NCBI RefSeq assembly: GCF_001905005.1
Contig: NZ_LWKZ01000024.1
Location: forward strand, 615,427-679,426
DNA: 64,000 nucleotides
Direction of reading: 5' to 3'
From: Streptomyces sp. CB02923
Lineage (GTDB): Bacteria; Actinomycetota; Actinomycetes; Streptomycetales; Streptomycetaceae
The translations under genes were made by a program, and so were the position numbers. Shown piece after piece: positions 45,159-55,334 of this stretch. The notes beneath the pieces were generated by a model. The model saw only the letters and a program-made list of their open reading frames with translations, searched no databases and was not told the origin of the DNA. The first letter of the stretch is position 1, and the number at the start of each line of letters is the position of its first letter.

Positions 45159-48100
45159 ATGAGCAGAGCAGCGGAGCAGCGACCGTTGACGGAAACCAAG
45201 ATGACGGGGACTCAGGATGCCGATGAATTGCCGTTGGCTCCTGGACGTGCGGCCACGGCCGGCCCCGACACTCCAGTCCATCTCCTGGTGGAAAAACAAG
45301 CAGCGATAAACGGCGACGATCCGGCCGTAGTCGACGGAGCCGAGTCGGTGACCTATGCCGACCTGGTCCGACGGAGCGACACCATCGCCGCCGAGCTTCT
45401 GGCCAGGAACGTGCAGCGCGGCGATCTCGTCGGGGTGTGCCTGCCTCGGGGAATCGACGCTGTGGCGTCCCTGCTGGCGATCCTCAAGGTAGGTGCGACC
45501 TGTGTGCCGCTCGCGCTCGAACAGCCCGTTTCCCGGCTGGCCTTCATCAGGGAAGACAGCGGCCTGACGCTCACGGTCACCACGACGGACGTGGCGGAGA
45601 AGGTCGGGGTCGAACCAGAACAGGCATTACTCCTTGACATGCACGCGTCACGAGACGCGACGGGAATGTCTGCCGAATTTCCCGTCGATGTTTCGGGCGA
45701 CGATATCGCGTACGCGCTCTACACTTCCGGATCGACCGGAACCCCCAAGGCCGCGCTGCTCACCCACGCGAACATCAGCAACTTCGTCCAGTGGTGCCTG
45801 GAATCCGGTGTGGTCGACGCGGACAGCCGGATGGCGCATGCGACCAACCTCGGATTCGACGCGGCGATCCTCGACATCTTCGCGCCGCTCGCCGCGGGAG
45901 CCGTGGTGTACGTCGTTCACCGCGAGGTCGTCATTTCGCCGGCCGCGACGGTGCGCTGGTTCGTCGACAACCAGATCACTGTCGGCTTCCTGACCACGAG
46001 AGTGGCAGAGGCATGCCTCGCCGAGGAGTGGCCGGCCGAGACCGCCCTGCGGTGCCTGGTCACGGGCGGCGAGCAGGTCACCACCTGGCTGCCGCCGCAC
46101 ATTCCGTTCGACGTGCTGCAGATCTACGGCCCCACGGAGTGCACCGTGTGTGTCGCGACGAAGTTCCTGCCTTCGGAGCCGCCGGCCGGCGGCCTGCCAC
46201 CGTTCGGACGGCCCGTCAGGAACGCCCGGATCCACCTGCTGGACTCTTCAGGCAAGCCGGTGGCCGACGGCGAACCGGGAGAGCTGTACATCTCCGGGGC
46301 TCCGGTGGGTGCAGGTTACCTGGGGCGCCCTGAGCTCACCACCGAGCGCTATCTTCCCGACCCGTTCGTTCCCGGCGCCCGTATGTACCGCACCGGGGAT
46401 CTGTGCCGCATGAACTCCGAGGGCGACTTCGAATTCGTCGGCCGAGTGGATCACCAGGTCAAGCTGCGCGGCCACCGCATCGAACTCAACGAGATCGAGA
46501 ACACTCTCGCGTCTCACCCGGACGTCAATGACGTGGTGGTTCTCCTCCGCGAGGACGAGCCCGGCAAGAAGCGACTGGCCGCATACCTAACCTGTTCGAG
46601 CGCCGAACCACCGGCCGCGAGCGAGCTACGCCGGCACGTTTCCGAGCGACTGCCGTACTACATGATGCCGACGGCGTTCGTGCCCATGCCACGCTTTCCG
46701 CTCACGCCCAACAACAAGGTCGACCGGAACGCCCTTCCAGCGCCGGAGAACAGCCGGCAGAACCTGTCGACGGAGTACGTCGCGCCACGGACGGAAACCG
46801 AGCGCGGCCTGGTCGCGTACTGGCAGGAGCTGATGGGGATCACGCCCGTCGGTACCGGTGACGACTTCTACTCCCTCGGCGGCGACTCGCTGATGGCAGG
46901 CCGGATCGTCGACTGGATACGCAGAAACCACGGCGCGGACCTACCGTTCTCGTGCGTCCTGGGCGGCATCACTGTCAGGGAACTGGCGACACTGATCGAA
47001 GACCGAGCCGACGGCAAGGGTCCGACCTCGGCCCACCAGGTCACGATCGACGCCCATGACGAGAGCGACCCGGTCGCGGCGACGTCGGGACAGTTCGGGT
47101 TGTGGCTCCAGGAGCAGCTTGCGCCCGAGGATCGCGCCTACAGTGAGACCGCCCTCCTGACCATCCGCGGATCCGTCGAGCCGGGGAAGGTGCAGGACAC
47201 CCTTACCGAACTCGTCCGCCGTCATGCGGCGCTCCGCACGAATCTGCAGATGGTCGAGGGGAAGCTGCAGCAGATCGTCAGCGAGCCGACGCGGATCCCC
47301 CTCGAACTGCACGAACTGACATCCGAGTCGGGAACAGATGCTCCAGTGGTCCAGAACGATCTGGTAGAGCAGCTGACCCGCAAGCCCTTCGATCTGGCTC
47401 ACGGCCCCCTGCTGCGAGCGGCCCTGCTCCGGGTGGAGCCGAAGACCCATGTCCTCGTCCTGGTCGTCCACCACGTCGCCGTTGACGGGTGGTCGCTGGA
47501 CGTGCTGTTCGAGGAGTTCACACAGGCATACGCCGCAGCGGCGGGGCACGCGAACCCCGAGTTCGAACCCGCCCGCCCCTTCGCGGACTTCGCCGCCTGG
47601 CAGAACCAGCAGCTCCGCACCGACGGCTTCGCGCCGAGCATCTCCTACTGGCGCGGGCAACTGGACGGAGCGCCGGCAGAGCTGGAGCTGCCTCTCGACC
47701 ACGAACGGCCCGCCTCTGCCACCGGCCCGGCCGCCGTCGTCCAGGCGACCCTCTCGCCCACGACCGTGCGGCGGATGCGCGAGCTGGGCAGCATGGAACA
47801 CCTCACGTCCTTCATGATCGTGCTCGCGGCGTACCAGGCGGCGCTCGCCCGCTGGACGGGAACCAGCGACGTCGTGGTCGGCGCCCCGCTGGCCAACCGC
47901 CCGGCCGGCTTCGACCGGACGGTCGGCTACTTCCTCAACATGGTCCCGCTGCGCAGCGACATCTCCGGCCCGGGGAGCGTACGAGAGCTGCTGAGCCGGG
48001 TACGGGGCACCGTACTGGGCGCCCACGACCACCAGGGCGTCCCTTTCCCCCACCTCGTCGACCAGTTCGGAGGCTCCCGGGCAGCCGGCCCCACACCGAT

Positions 48101-51100
48101 CTTCCAGGTCGGGATCGTGTCGCAGGAGGTGCAGCGCCGCAGCTTCACTTCGGCGGGCATCGACGTCGAGTACCGGCACGGCCGGCCCATCGGCGCGAAG
48201 TGGGACCTGACGCTGCACATGATCGCAAACCGTGTCGACGCGGAGCCCGGACTCCGGCTGGAGCTGGAATACCGCGCGGACCTGTTTGCCGAAGACTCGA
48301 TGACCCGCCTCCTGAACGGGCTGTGCGGCCTGCTCGAATCGGGCGTCGAAGCCCCGGACCGCCAGGTCGGGAACTGGGTGGCACAGCCGGAGGAGACCGG
48401 TCCGGCGACAACCCGCACGACCGGCCGCCCGGCCCGGGACACGCCACCGGACCGGCGGATCTCGGGCGGTACGGCGGCGCTGGTCGAGGCGGTCAGGACG
48501 ATCTGGGAAGAGACGATCGGCGTCACCGACATCGGCTTGGACGACACGCTCTTCGACGTCGGCGGCTCCTCACTCCACGTCCCGGAGATCCACCGAAGGG
48601 TCACCGAGCAGTTCGACGTCCTCGACCTGGCGTTGATCGACGTCTTCAACTACCCGACACTGCGCACGTACTCCGCTCACCTCGCCGACCTGGTCGAAAA
48701 CGTGCCGGCAGCAGCACGCCCGGCCGCGCCACGCCGGCCCGAGCCGGAGATCCCGGGCGACGACCGGGCAATCGCCGTCATCGGTATGTCGGGACAGTTC
48801 CCCGGCGCGCGCAGTGTCGACGAACTCTGGTCACTGCTCCGCGACGGCCGGGAAGGCATCACGCACGGCATCGACGGTCCCGAAGAACCGGACTGGGTTC
48901 CCTCGGCCGGCATCCTCGCCGACCGCGACGGATTCGACTCCCGGCTGTTCGAACTCAGCCCCGCGGACGCGGACCTCATGGATCCCCAGATGCGCCGGTT
49001 CCTGGAGACCGCCTGGGCTGCTCTGGAGGACTCCGGATACGGCCCGAAGACGCAGGGACTGCCCAGTGTCGGGGTCTACGGCGGCTCGTCGTTCCCCCGC
49101 GACTGGGCGGAACGTTTCGCCGCCGCGGGAGCCGAGCCCGGCAGCACGTCCGAACGGCGCCTCATCAACGGCAACCCGTGGCAGAACCTCGCCACCCAGG
49201 TCGCGTACCGGCTGGGCCTGACCGGCCCCGCGGTCGACGTGCAGACAGCCTGCTCCACGTCGCTCGTCGCCGTCCACATGGCGTGCCGCGGTCTCATCGA
49301 CGGCGACTGCGACATGGCTCTCGCAGGGGGCGTGGGGCTGACGCAGAGCGCGGGCTACCGCTACGAGGACGGCGGCATCCTGTCGCCGGACGGCGTCTGC
49401 CGCCCCTTCGACGCGGACGCACAGGGCACCCTGCCCGGCAACGGCGTCGGCATCGTCGTACTCAAGCCCCTGAACCGGGCCCTCGCAGATCACGACACCG
49501 TGCACGCGGTGATACGGGGATCGGCCATCAACAATGACGGCTCCCTCAAGGTCGGCTTCTTCGCACCGAGCATCGAGGGGCAGCGCCAGGTCGTCCGTTC
49601 AGCCTGGGAAGCCTCCGGTGTCACGGCCGAGAGCATCTCCTACATCGAGACGCACGGCACCGCCACCGTTCTCGGCGACTCCGTCGAGGTCAGTGCGCTG
49701 ACCCAGGCCGTGCGCGCCGACACCGACCGAGCCGGGTTCTGCGCCCTCGGTTCGGCCAAGAGCAACCTGGGGCATCTCGACGCGGCCGCCGGGGTCACCG
49801 GCCTCATCAAGGCCACACTGGCAGTGAAGAACGGAGTCATACCGGCGACGCTGCACTTCCGGCGTCCGAACGCCGAGCTGGGCAAACCGAACAGCCCGTT
49901 CTATGTCAACGACACCACCATCCCCTGGCCCGAAGCAGGCCCGGGACCGCGCAGGGCAGCGGTCAGCGCGTTCGGCATGGGCGGGACCAACGCCCACCTC
50001 GTCGTGGAAGAACCCCCCTCGCCCGGCCCGACCCGCAACAACGCCCGGAGCGAGCTGATCCCGCTGTCGGCTCGCACACCAGTTGCTCTCGACACCGTCT
50101 CCCAGGGGCTGGCCGAGCATCTGAGCAAGGAGGATCCCCGGCTCGACAACGTCGCCTTCACCCTGCGGCACGGGCGGAGCGCACTCAGGCACCGGCGCGC
50201 CGTCGTCTGCCGGACCGCGGAAGAGGCCGCCTCGGCCCTGCGCCCCGAGGAGCAGCACCAGGCGCTCACGGGGGTGGCCGATCCGGGCAGCTCCCTCCGG
50301 CTGGTCTTCATGTTTCCCGGGGTCACCACCCAGCACGTCGGCATGGGCCAGGACGTCTACGAGAACCATCAGGTCTACCGTGCGGCGCTCGACCAGTGCG
50401 CGGAGCTGTTCGCCACAAGCCTCGGCATCGACATCAGGGAACTCGTCTTCCCCGGTGACAAGGACGCGGCAGCAGCCGAGGAACTCCTCCTGCGCCCGTC
50501 GAGGAACATGGCGGCCATCTTCGCGACGGAGTACGCGCTGGCATGCCTGTTCGACTCGTGGGGCATCCGCCCGGACGCTTGCGTCGGCCACAGCCTCGGC
50601 GAGTACAGCGCCGCCTGCGTCTCCGGGATGCTGTCTCTCCAGGACGCGGCCCACCTCGTTGCCCTGCGTGGCAAGCTGTGCGACGAGCTGCCCGAATCGG
50701 CGATGCTGGCCGTAGCGCTGGACGGCGACAGCCTGACCGCTCGGCTGCCCGACCCCTTGACCGTAGCGGCGCGGAACGGACCCCGCTCCCATACGGTGTC
50801 CGGGCCGCTGGACGCGGTCGAAGCGTTCCGGTCGACGCTCGAAGCCGACGGCATCCGAGCACGGCGGCTCCCCATCAAGGCGGGGCTGCACTCACCGCTG
50901 GTGGAACCCTTCCTGGACGAGTTCGCCCGCTCGGCGGCCACCATCGCCTGCCACGCGCCGAGAGTGCCGGTCGTGTCCAACGTCACCGGCGAGTGGCTCC
51001 CGCAGTCCGGGATCACGGATCCGATGTACTGGGCGAAGCATCTGCGCCAGACCGTCCTTTTCGAGAAGGGGCTCGCGACGCTCCTGGAATCGGGCGACGA

Positions 51101-52409
51101 CAACACCGTGCTGCTTGAGGTCGGGCCGGGCAGGACGATGGCCACGCTCGCGCGACTGCACCCGCAGGCCGCGACGGCCCGACGCGCGCTGTCGCCCCTG
51201 CCCGCGCCCACGGCGGAACGCACCGAGCGGGACACATTGCTGGAGACCGTCGGGCAGCTGTGGTGCGACGGCGTCGACATCGACTGGGAAGCCTTCGACT
51301 CCGACGCACCACACGCTCGGGTCCAGCTGCCGACCTACCCGTTCGAACGGCAGGCGGTCGCCGCGAAGAAGAGCGCACCGCCGGCGACGGCCGAGCGCCC
51401 GCCGACGACGGTCACCGACGGCGCCGAGGTCACGACCACGCTCACCACCGTGTGGGCCGACCTGCTCGGCGTCGCGGATCCCGCGCAGGACGACAACTTC
51501 TTCGACCAGGGTGGGCACTCCCTGCTGGCCGTCGAGTTCAGCTCGCGGATGCGCCTGGAACTCGGCACCCCGGTAGGTGCGCACCTGCTGTTGGAGCATC
51601 CCACCTTCGGCGAGCTGGTCAGCCACCTGCAACAGCTCGCGGGGCAGGGCGCGGCCCAGAGCGAGGCGAGGTCGGGAATCCTGACCGAGCTGCAGCGGGG
51701 CAAGCCCGACCGGACGCCGGTCTTCATGGCCCAGCCCATCGGCGGAACGGTCTTCACGTACCAGGCGTTCGCGAAGAACCTCGGCAGCGACCGCTCGGTC
51801 TACGCATTCCGTGCCGTCGGACTTGAGGAGGGCGAGAAGCCGTACGAGAGCATCCCCGAGATGGCCGCGCGCTACGTTGACGAGCTGCTGGCGGTCCAGC
51901 CGGAAGGGCCGCACATCATCGGCGGACACTCCTCCGGCGGAGTGGTCTCTTACGAGATGGCGCACCAGCTGATCGAACGCGGCATCGACACGCCTCTGGT
52001 CGTCATGATCGACACCGTGACCTCGGACGACTCGCACGCGCTCAAGGACGTCGAGGACGTGGAGAAGATGGTCGACACGCTGCTCGGCATCGCGCCCGAA
52101 TCCACATCGGCTCTGCGAACGGCGATCGCCGAAGACCCGCTGATCAGGGGCGTGGTGATGCAGACGAACCTCGCGCTGGCGCGCTACTACCCGAAGCCTT
52201 GCCCCGTGCAGGCCGTCTACTTCCGGGCCGAGGAGCGCGACACGGTCCTCGATCCCCACGCGGACACCTGGTGGGAGCACTACTGCCGGGGCGGCATCGA
52301 GATGCACACCATCCCCGGAAACCACTTCTCGGTGATGGACGAACCACAGATCGGTCAGATCACCAAGCTGCTCAATGATCGCCTGACTCAGAGGGAAGGT
52401 GCGCGCTGA
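45159..52409 (+). CDS. Hybrid NRPS-PKS, A-T-C-T-KS-AT-T-TE
   Basis: A 2416-residue single-protein assembly line: A (YTSGSTGTPK near 188), T (GGDSLM, about 577), C (HHVAVDG, about 770), T (GGSSLH, about 1137), KS (TACSTS, Cys near 1364; ETHGTA; SNLGH), AT (GHSLGEYSAA, Ser near 1811), T (GGHSLL, about 2120) and TE (GGHSSGG, Ser near 2256; final His in GNHFSVMDE). The second carrier has no A domain of its own. By-eye A pocket is D-A-L-F-V-G-I-V-C-K, suggesting a hydrophobic or aromatic residue. The AT specificity segment reads KAGLHSP rather than HAFH or YASH. The ATG has AGAGGAG upstream. Codon 157 is TTA (45627-45629). Lack of ketoreductase implies a beta-keto intermediate, perhaps cyclised on release. 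Confidence 0.93.
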   Translation: MSRAAEQRPLTETKMTGTQDADELPLAPGRAATAGPDTPVHLLVEKQAAINGDDPAVVDGAESVTYADLVRRSDTIAAELLARNVQRGDLVGVCLPRGIDAVASLLAILKVGATCVPLALEQPVSRLAFIREDSGLTLTVTTTDVAEKVGVEPEQALLLDMHASRDATGMSAEFPVDVSGDDIAYALYTSGSTGTPKAALLTHANISNFVQWCLESGVVDADSRMAHATNLGFDAAILDIFAPLAAGAVVYVVHREVVISPAATVRWFVDNQITVGFLTTRVAEACLAEEWPAETALRCLVTGGEQVTTWLPPHIPFDVLQIYGPTECTVCVATKFLPSEPPAGGLPPFGRPVRNARIHLLDSSGKPVADGEPGELYISGAPVGAGYLGRPELTTERYLPDPFVPGARMYRTGDLCRMNSEGDFEFVGRVDHQVKLRGHRIELNEIENTLASHPDVNDVVVLLREDEPGKKRLAAYLTCSSAEPPAASELRRHVSERLPYYMMPTAFVPMPRFPLTPNNKVDRNALPAPENSRQNLSTEYVAPRTETERGLVAYWQELMGITPVGTGDDFYSLGGDSLMAGRIVDWIRRNHGADLPFSCVLGGITVRELATLIEDRADGKGPTSAHQVTIDAHDESDPVAATSGQFGLWLQEQLAPEDRAYSETALLTIRGSVEPGKVQDTLTELVRRHAALRTNLQMVEGKLQQIVSEPTRIPLELHELTSESGTDAPVVQNDLVEQLTRKPFDLAHGPLLRAALLRVEPKTHVLVLVVHHVAVDGWSLDVLFEEFTQAYAAAAGHANPEFEPARPFADFAAWQNQQLRTDGFAPSISYWRGQLDGAPAELELPLDHERPASATGPAAVVQATLSPTTVRRMRELGSMEHLTSFMIVLAAYQAALARWTGTSDVVVGAPLANRPAGFDRTVGYFLNMVPLRSDISGPGSVRELLSRVRGTVLGAHDHQGVPFPHLVDQFGGSRAAGPTPIFQVGIVSQEVQRRSFTSAGIDVEYRHGRPIGAKWDLTLHMIANRVDAEPGLRLELEYRADLFAEDSMTRLLNGLCGLLESGVEAPDRQVGNWVAQPEETGPATTRTTGRPARDTPPDRRISGGTAALVEAVRTIWEETIGVTDIGLDDTLFDVGGSSLHVPEIHRRVTEQFDVLDLALIDVFNYPTLRTYSAHLADLVENVPAAARPAAPRRPEPEIPGDDRAIAVIGMSGQFPGARSVDELWSLLRDGREGITHGIDGPEEPDWVPSAGILADRDGFDSRLFELSPADADLMDPQMRRFLETAWAALEDSGYGPKTQGLPSVGVYGGSSFPRDWAERFAAAGAEPGSTSERRLINGNPWQNLATQVAYRLGLTGPAVDVQTACSTSLVAVHMACRGLIDGDCDMALAGGVGLTQSAGYRYEDGGILSPDGVCRPFDADAQGTLPGNGVGIVVLKPLNRALADHDTVHAVIRGSAINNDGSLKVGFFAPSIEGQRQVVRSAWEASGVTAESISYIETHGTATVLGDSVEVSALTQAVRADTDRAGFCALGSAKSNLGHLDAAAGVTGLIKATLAVKNGVIPATLHFRRPNAELGKPNSPFYVNDTTIPWPEAGPGPRRAAVSAFGMGGTNAHLVVEEPPSPGPTRNNARSELIPLSARTPVALDTVSQGLAEHLSKEDPRLDNVAFTLRHGRSALRHRRAVVCRTAEEAASALRPEEQHQALTGVADPGSSLRLVFMFPGVTTQHVGMGQDVYENHQVYRAALDQCAELFATSLGIDIRELVFPGDKDAAAAEELLLRPSRNMAAIFATEYALACLFDSWGIRPDACVGHSLGEYSAACVSGMLSLQDAAHLVALRGKLCDELPESAMLAVALDGDSLTARLPDPLTVAARNGPRSHTVSGPLDAVEAFRSTLEADGIRARRLPIKAGLHSPLVEPFLDEFARSAATIACHAPRVPVVSNVTGEWLPQSGITDPMYWAKHLRQTVLFEKGLATLLESGDDNTVLLEVGPGRTMATLARLHPQAATARRALSPLPAPTAERTERDTLLETVGQLWCDGVDIDWEAFDSDAPHARVQLPTYPFERQAVAAKKSAPPATAERPPTTVTDGAEVTTTLTTVWADLLGVADPAQDDNFFDQGGHSLLAVEFSSRMRLELGTPVGAHLLLEHPTFGELVSHLQQLAGQGAAQSEARSGILTELQRGKPDRTPVFMAQPIGGTVFTYQAFAKNLGSDRSVYAFRAVGLEEGEKPYESIPEMAARYVDELLAVQPEGPHIIGGHSSGGVVSYEMAHQLIERGIDTPLVVMIDTVTSDDSHALKDVEDVEKMVDTLLGIAPESTSALRTAIAEDPLIRGVVMQTNLALARYYPKPCPVQAVYFRAEERDTVLDPHADTWWEHYCRGGIEMHTIPGNHFSVMDEPQIGQITKLLNDRLTQREGAR

Positions 52410-52410
52410 C

Positions 52411-53763
52411 ATGACCACACGCGACGCAGAACCGGCACAGCAAGACGCTGCACAACAGAGTGATCACGCGGCTGTTCCTGACGTGATCGTCATCGGCGCG
52501 GGCCTGGCCGGCCTCGTCAGCGCCATCTCGCTCCTGCAGCGGGGGCGCTCGGTGACCGTTCTCGAACGGCGGAGCGTGCCCGGCGGGCTGTGCGGAAGCA
52601 CCCACATCAACGGGTACAAGTTCACGCTCGCCTGCAACGACTTCGGATCCAGCATGCGGCGGTATCTCTCCGAGATCGGGGTGAGCCTCACCTTCGACGA
52701 GCACGCGTCCGTCTGGCACGTGGGAGACGAAAAGTACGTGCTCCCGCCGACGCCCGAGACCCAGGAAACGCTGGCGCGCCACAAGGCCGACAGCGACCGC
52801 CTGGCCGAGGCCGTCAGCAGGCCGGGCTTCGATGAGAAGTTCGAGAGTGCGGCACAGCTTCTCGAAGCGACCGTGCGCGACCCCGGGTACGCGGACTTCC
52901 GGACGCTGCCGTCGTACGTATCCGGCCTCGACCCCGCAAAGCACCGGCTCGACTGGTTCCTGCAGGGGACGAGCAAGAACCCCGACTACGGGTACGACAA
53001 CCTGATCACCCCCGTCGAGGGCCCCGAGCAGATCACCGAGGCCCTGGTCGAGCGGCTGTCCCGGCTCGGCGGCAGCATTCACTACGACACCGACGTCCAC
53101 GGGATCCACGACACCGACGGGGGCAAGGCGGTCACGACGTCACGCGGAGAATTCCACACGCGAACCGTCGTCTCCGGGAAGGAGCGGTTCAGCAGCAACG
53201 AGCCCCGCTCCGGGCTGCAGTTGGCGACGCTGCATATCGCCACGCGCCCCGAAGCGCCGTTCCCTTCCGGCGTCCACACCGTCGGCAGCCTGCCGGCCGG
53301 GCTCGGCCGGAGCATGGCCGCCCTCGACGCGGGACGCTTCCCGGGCCGGTTCGGGTTCCACATCTTCCCCTGCGCTGCCACCGAGGCGTACCGGTCCTTC
53401 AACGTGTACTTCTACTATCCGCGGGGAGTCGAGGAACTCGACGAGCCGACGAGCACAGCGGTACGGAACTACATCACGGGCGAACTGGACAGGATGATTC
53501 CCGGATTCGCCTCCGCCATCGTCTTCCAGCGGCTCGTCTCGCCCACGCAGTTCATGAACGAGCACGGTCTGCGGCGCGTTTCCATCCAGGACATCCTGCC
53601 CGCCGGTACGGGCAAGCCGGCCATCCGCGACGCCGCGACCGGCGTTTACCACGTCGGCAACACGGTCGGCCCGCCCGCCTACCACGCGAGTGCGGCCGTG
53701 CTCTCCGGTCTTCAGGCTGCCGAGCTGGTCGCTCCGGAGGCCGGGCGTGCCCGTACCGCCTGA
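52411..53763 (+). CDS. CrtI/phytoene desaturase-like FAD oxidoreductase
   Basis: A 450-residue flavoprotein. The N-terminal FAD loop is VIVIGAGLAGLVSAISLLQRG, followed by VLERRSVPGGLCGS. The C-terminal motif is VYHVGNTVGPPAYHASAAVLSG, typical of carotenoid desaturase/isomerase-like enzymes. It starts 1 base after the NRPS-PKS stop, so the two are coupled and it probably oxidises the synthetase product or a bound intermediate. AGAGGGAAGG lies upstream of the ATG. Substrate unknown. Confidence 0.88.
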   Translation: MTTRDAEPAQQDAAQQSDHAAVPDVIVIGAGLAGLVSAISLLQRGRSVTVLERRSVPGGLCGSTHINGYKFTLACNDFGSSMRRYLSEIGVSLTFDEHASVWHVGDEKYVLPPTPETQETLARHKADSDRLAEAVSRPGFDEKFESAAQLLEATVRDPGYADFRTLPSYVSGLDPAKHRLDWFLQGTSKNPDYGYDNLITPVEGPEQITEALVERLSRLGGSIHYDTDVHGIHDTDGGKAVTTSRGEFHTRTVVSGKERFSSNEPRSGLQLATLHIATRPEAPFPSGVHTVGSLPAGLGRSMAALDAGRFPGRFGFHIFPCAATEAYRSFNVYFYYPRGVEELDEPTSTAVRNYITGELDRMIPGFASAIVFQRLVSPTQFMNEHGLRRVSIQDILPAGTGKPAIRDAATGVYHVGNTVGPPAYHASAAVLSGLQAAELVAPEAGRARTA

Positions 53764-53852
53764 CCCGCAGGGCGAACTGCCCGATGGTTCGCGTGCAGAC
53801 GGCGCCGCAGGACTGAAGAAATCAGGCACACTAACGAGAGAAGTGGCTTTAT

Positions 53853-55160
53853 ATGTTCGTCGAGACACTGATCATCGGTGGCGGGCAGCAGGGGTGTGGC
53901 GTAGCAGGCTCGCTCGCTCTGCTCGGCTATGATTCCCTGGTTTTGGAACAGGGCGAAATAGGCCAGGCATGGGCGCACGGACGCTGGGACAGCCTCTACG
54001 TCAACACGCCCAACCGGCTGGTCGACTTCCCCGGGCGCCCCTACGACGGGGACGACCCGGAGGGCTTCATGCCGGCGCGTGAAGTCGCGGAACGGCTCAA
54101 GCGGTACGTCTCCGAAATGGGTCTTCGCGTCCGGGAGAAAACCCGTGTGAAATCCGTCGAAGCCCCGATCGACAACCCCGCGTACGACGGCGCGCGTTTC
54201 CGCGTCCATGTCGACGGTGACGACGAGGCCATCGAGTCCCGCAACCTCGTCGCGGCCCTGGGCGGGTACTCTTCCCCGCGCATACCCGACCTGTCTGCCC
54301 GCATCGACCCTTCCGTCACGCAGATCCACAGTTCCCAGTACCGCAATCCGCAGTCCCTGCCCGACGGCGCCGTCCTCGTCGTGGGGGCCGGGAGCAGCGG
54401 TCAGCAAGTGGCCGAGGACCTGCGGGAATCGGGCCGGGACGTGTACCTCGCCGTCGGCCGGCACAAGACCGCGCCGCGCTTCTACCGAGGCCTGTGCGTG
54501 CTCGACTGGCTGCGCTTCATTTCGGTCCAGGGCGACTTCGAATCCGCGGCGGTAGGACGCGGCCTCTCACCTTCCATACCCGGGGCGTCGGTGCTCAGCG
54601 GCCGGGACGGCGGGAGGGACCTGAACCTGTCGATCCTCGCGAGGCAGGGCGTGCGACTCGTCGGCTCCGTGCGGAACGCGAAAGAAGACGTCCTGCTGTT
54701 GGACGAGAACGTCCGGCAGATCGCGGAGGCCGCCGCCGGCGCCGAGCAGGAACTGCTGAAGGCGATCGACGCGGCGATCGCGGAGCGGGGGCTGGAGGCC
54801 CCCCCTCGGACACCCGCCACCGTCGTCGATACGGACCTTCTGTCGAGCTACGGGCCGGAGCTGAATCTGCTCGACAACGACATCTCGACGATCGTCTGGG
54901 CGACGGGGTTCGTCCCCGACTACCGGCTCCTGCCCGCCGCCGTGCTGGACGAGGAAGGCGTGCCCGTTCACACCCGGGGGGTGGGTGCACTGTCCGGCCT
55001 GTACTACGCGGGGCTGCCGGAGGGCAGGGTGGTGCGTTCGCTCCTCATCGGCTCCACGCGCACCAACGGCGAGTTCGTCGCCCGGCAAATCCAGCTGGAC
55101 AACATGCTTCGTCACGAATCGCCCCAAGCGGCGGCGCGTGTGTGGTCAGCCCGGTACTGA
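53853..55160 (+). CDS. Flavin-containing monooxygenase-like FAD/NAD(P) enzyme
   Basis: A 435-residue two-dinucleotide-binding flavoprotein: FAD loop LIIGGGQQGCGVAGSLA at the N-terminus and NADPH loop VLVVGAGSSGQQVAEDL near 175, with FMO-like segments WDSLYVNTPNRL and VWATGFVPDY (the ATG motif). Such enzymes perform N-, S- or Baeyer-Villiger oxidation. It lies 89 bases after the desaturase-like gene, the third gene of this short operon, and would be a tailoring step. The insert around residues 280-310 (AEQELLKAIDAAIAERG) is helical and less conserved. Confidence 0.86.
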   Translation: MFVETLIIGGGQQGCGVAGSLALLGYDSLVLEQGEIGQAWAHGRWDSLYVNTPNRLVDFPGRPYDGDDPEGFMPAREVAERLKRYVSEMGLRVREKTRVKSVEAPIDNPAYDGARFRVHVDGDDEAIESRNLVAALGGYSSPRIPDLSARIDPSVTQIHSSQYRNPQSLPDGAVLVVGAGSSGQQVAEDLRESGRDVYLAVGRHKTAPRFYRGLCVLDWLRFISVQGDFESAAVGRGLSPSIPGASVLSGRDGGRDLNLSILARQGVRLVGSVRNAKEDVLLLDENVRQIAEAAAGAEQELLKAIDAAIAERGLEAPPRTPATVVDTDLLSSYGPELNLLDNDISTIVWATGFVPDYRLLPAAVLDEEGVPVHTRGVGALSGLYYAGLPEGRVVRSLLIGSTRTNGEFVARQIQLDNMLRHESPQAAARVWSARY

Positions 55161-55237
55161 CCCCGGCGTTTCCGATGAAGCTGCCGACCGGTTGAGCGCG
55201 GTCGTGTGAGGCCGCGCCAGCCGGTCGGCAGGGTGGA

Positions 55238-55260
55238 GGGCCCGACCCCGTGTCGGGTCC
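55238..55260. terminator. Candidate terminator between convergent operons
   Basis: GGGCCCGAC, loop CCCGT, GTCGGGTCC, with one mismatch in a 9-base arm. It lies 77 bases after the monooxygenase stop and 75 bases before the MarR stop on the other strand, so it may serve both. No T-tract. Confidence 0.5.
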
Positions 55261-55334
55261 TCCCACGTCCTCCCCGGTCCTCCCCGGTCTCCCTGGCAAC
55301 GGCCGGGGAGTTCGGTTCTGGTCCCGGGAAACCG

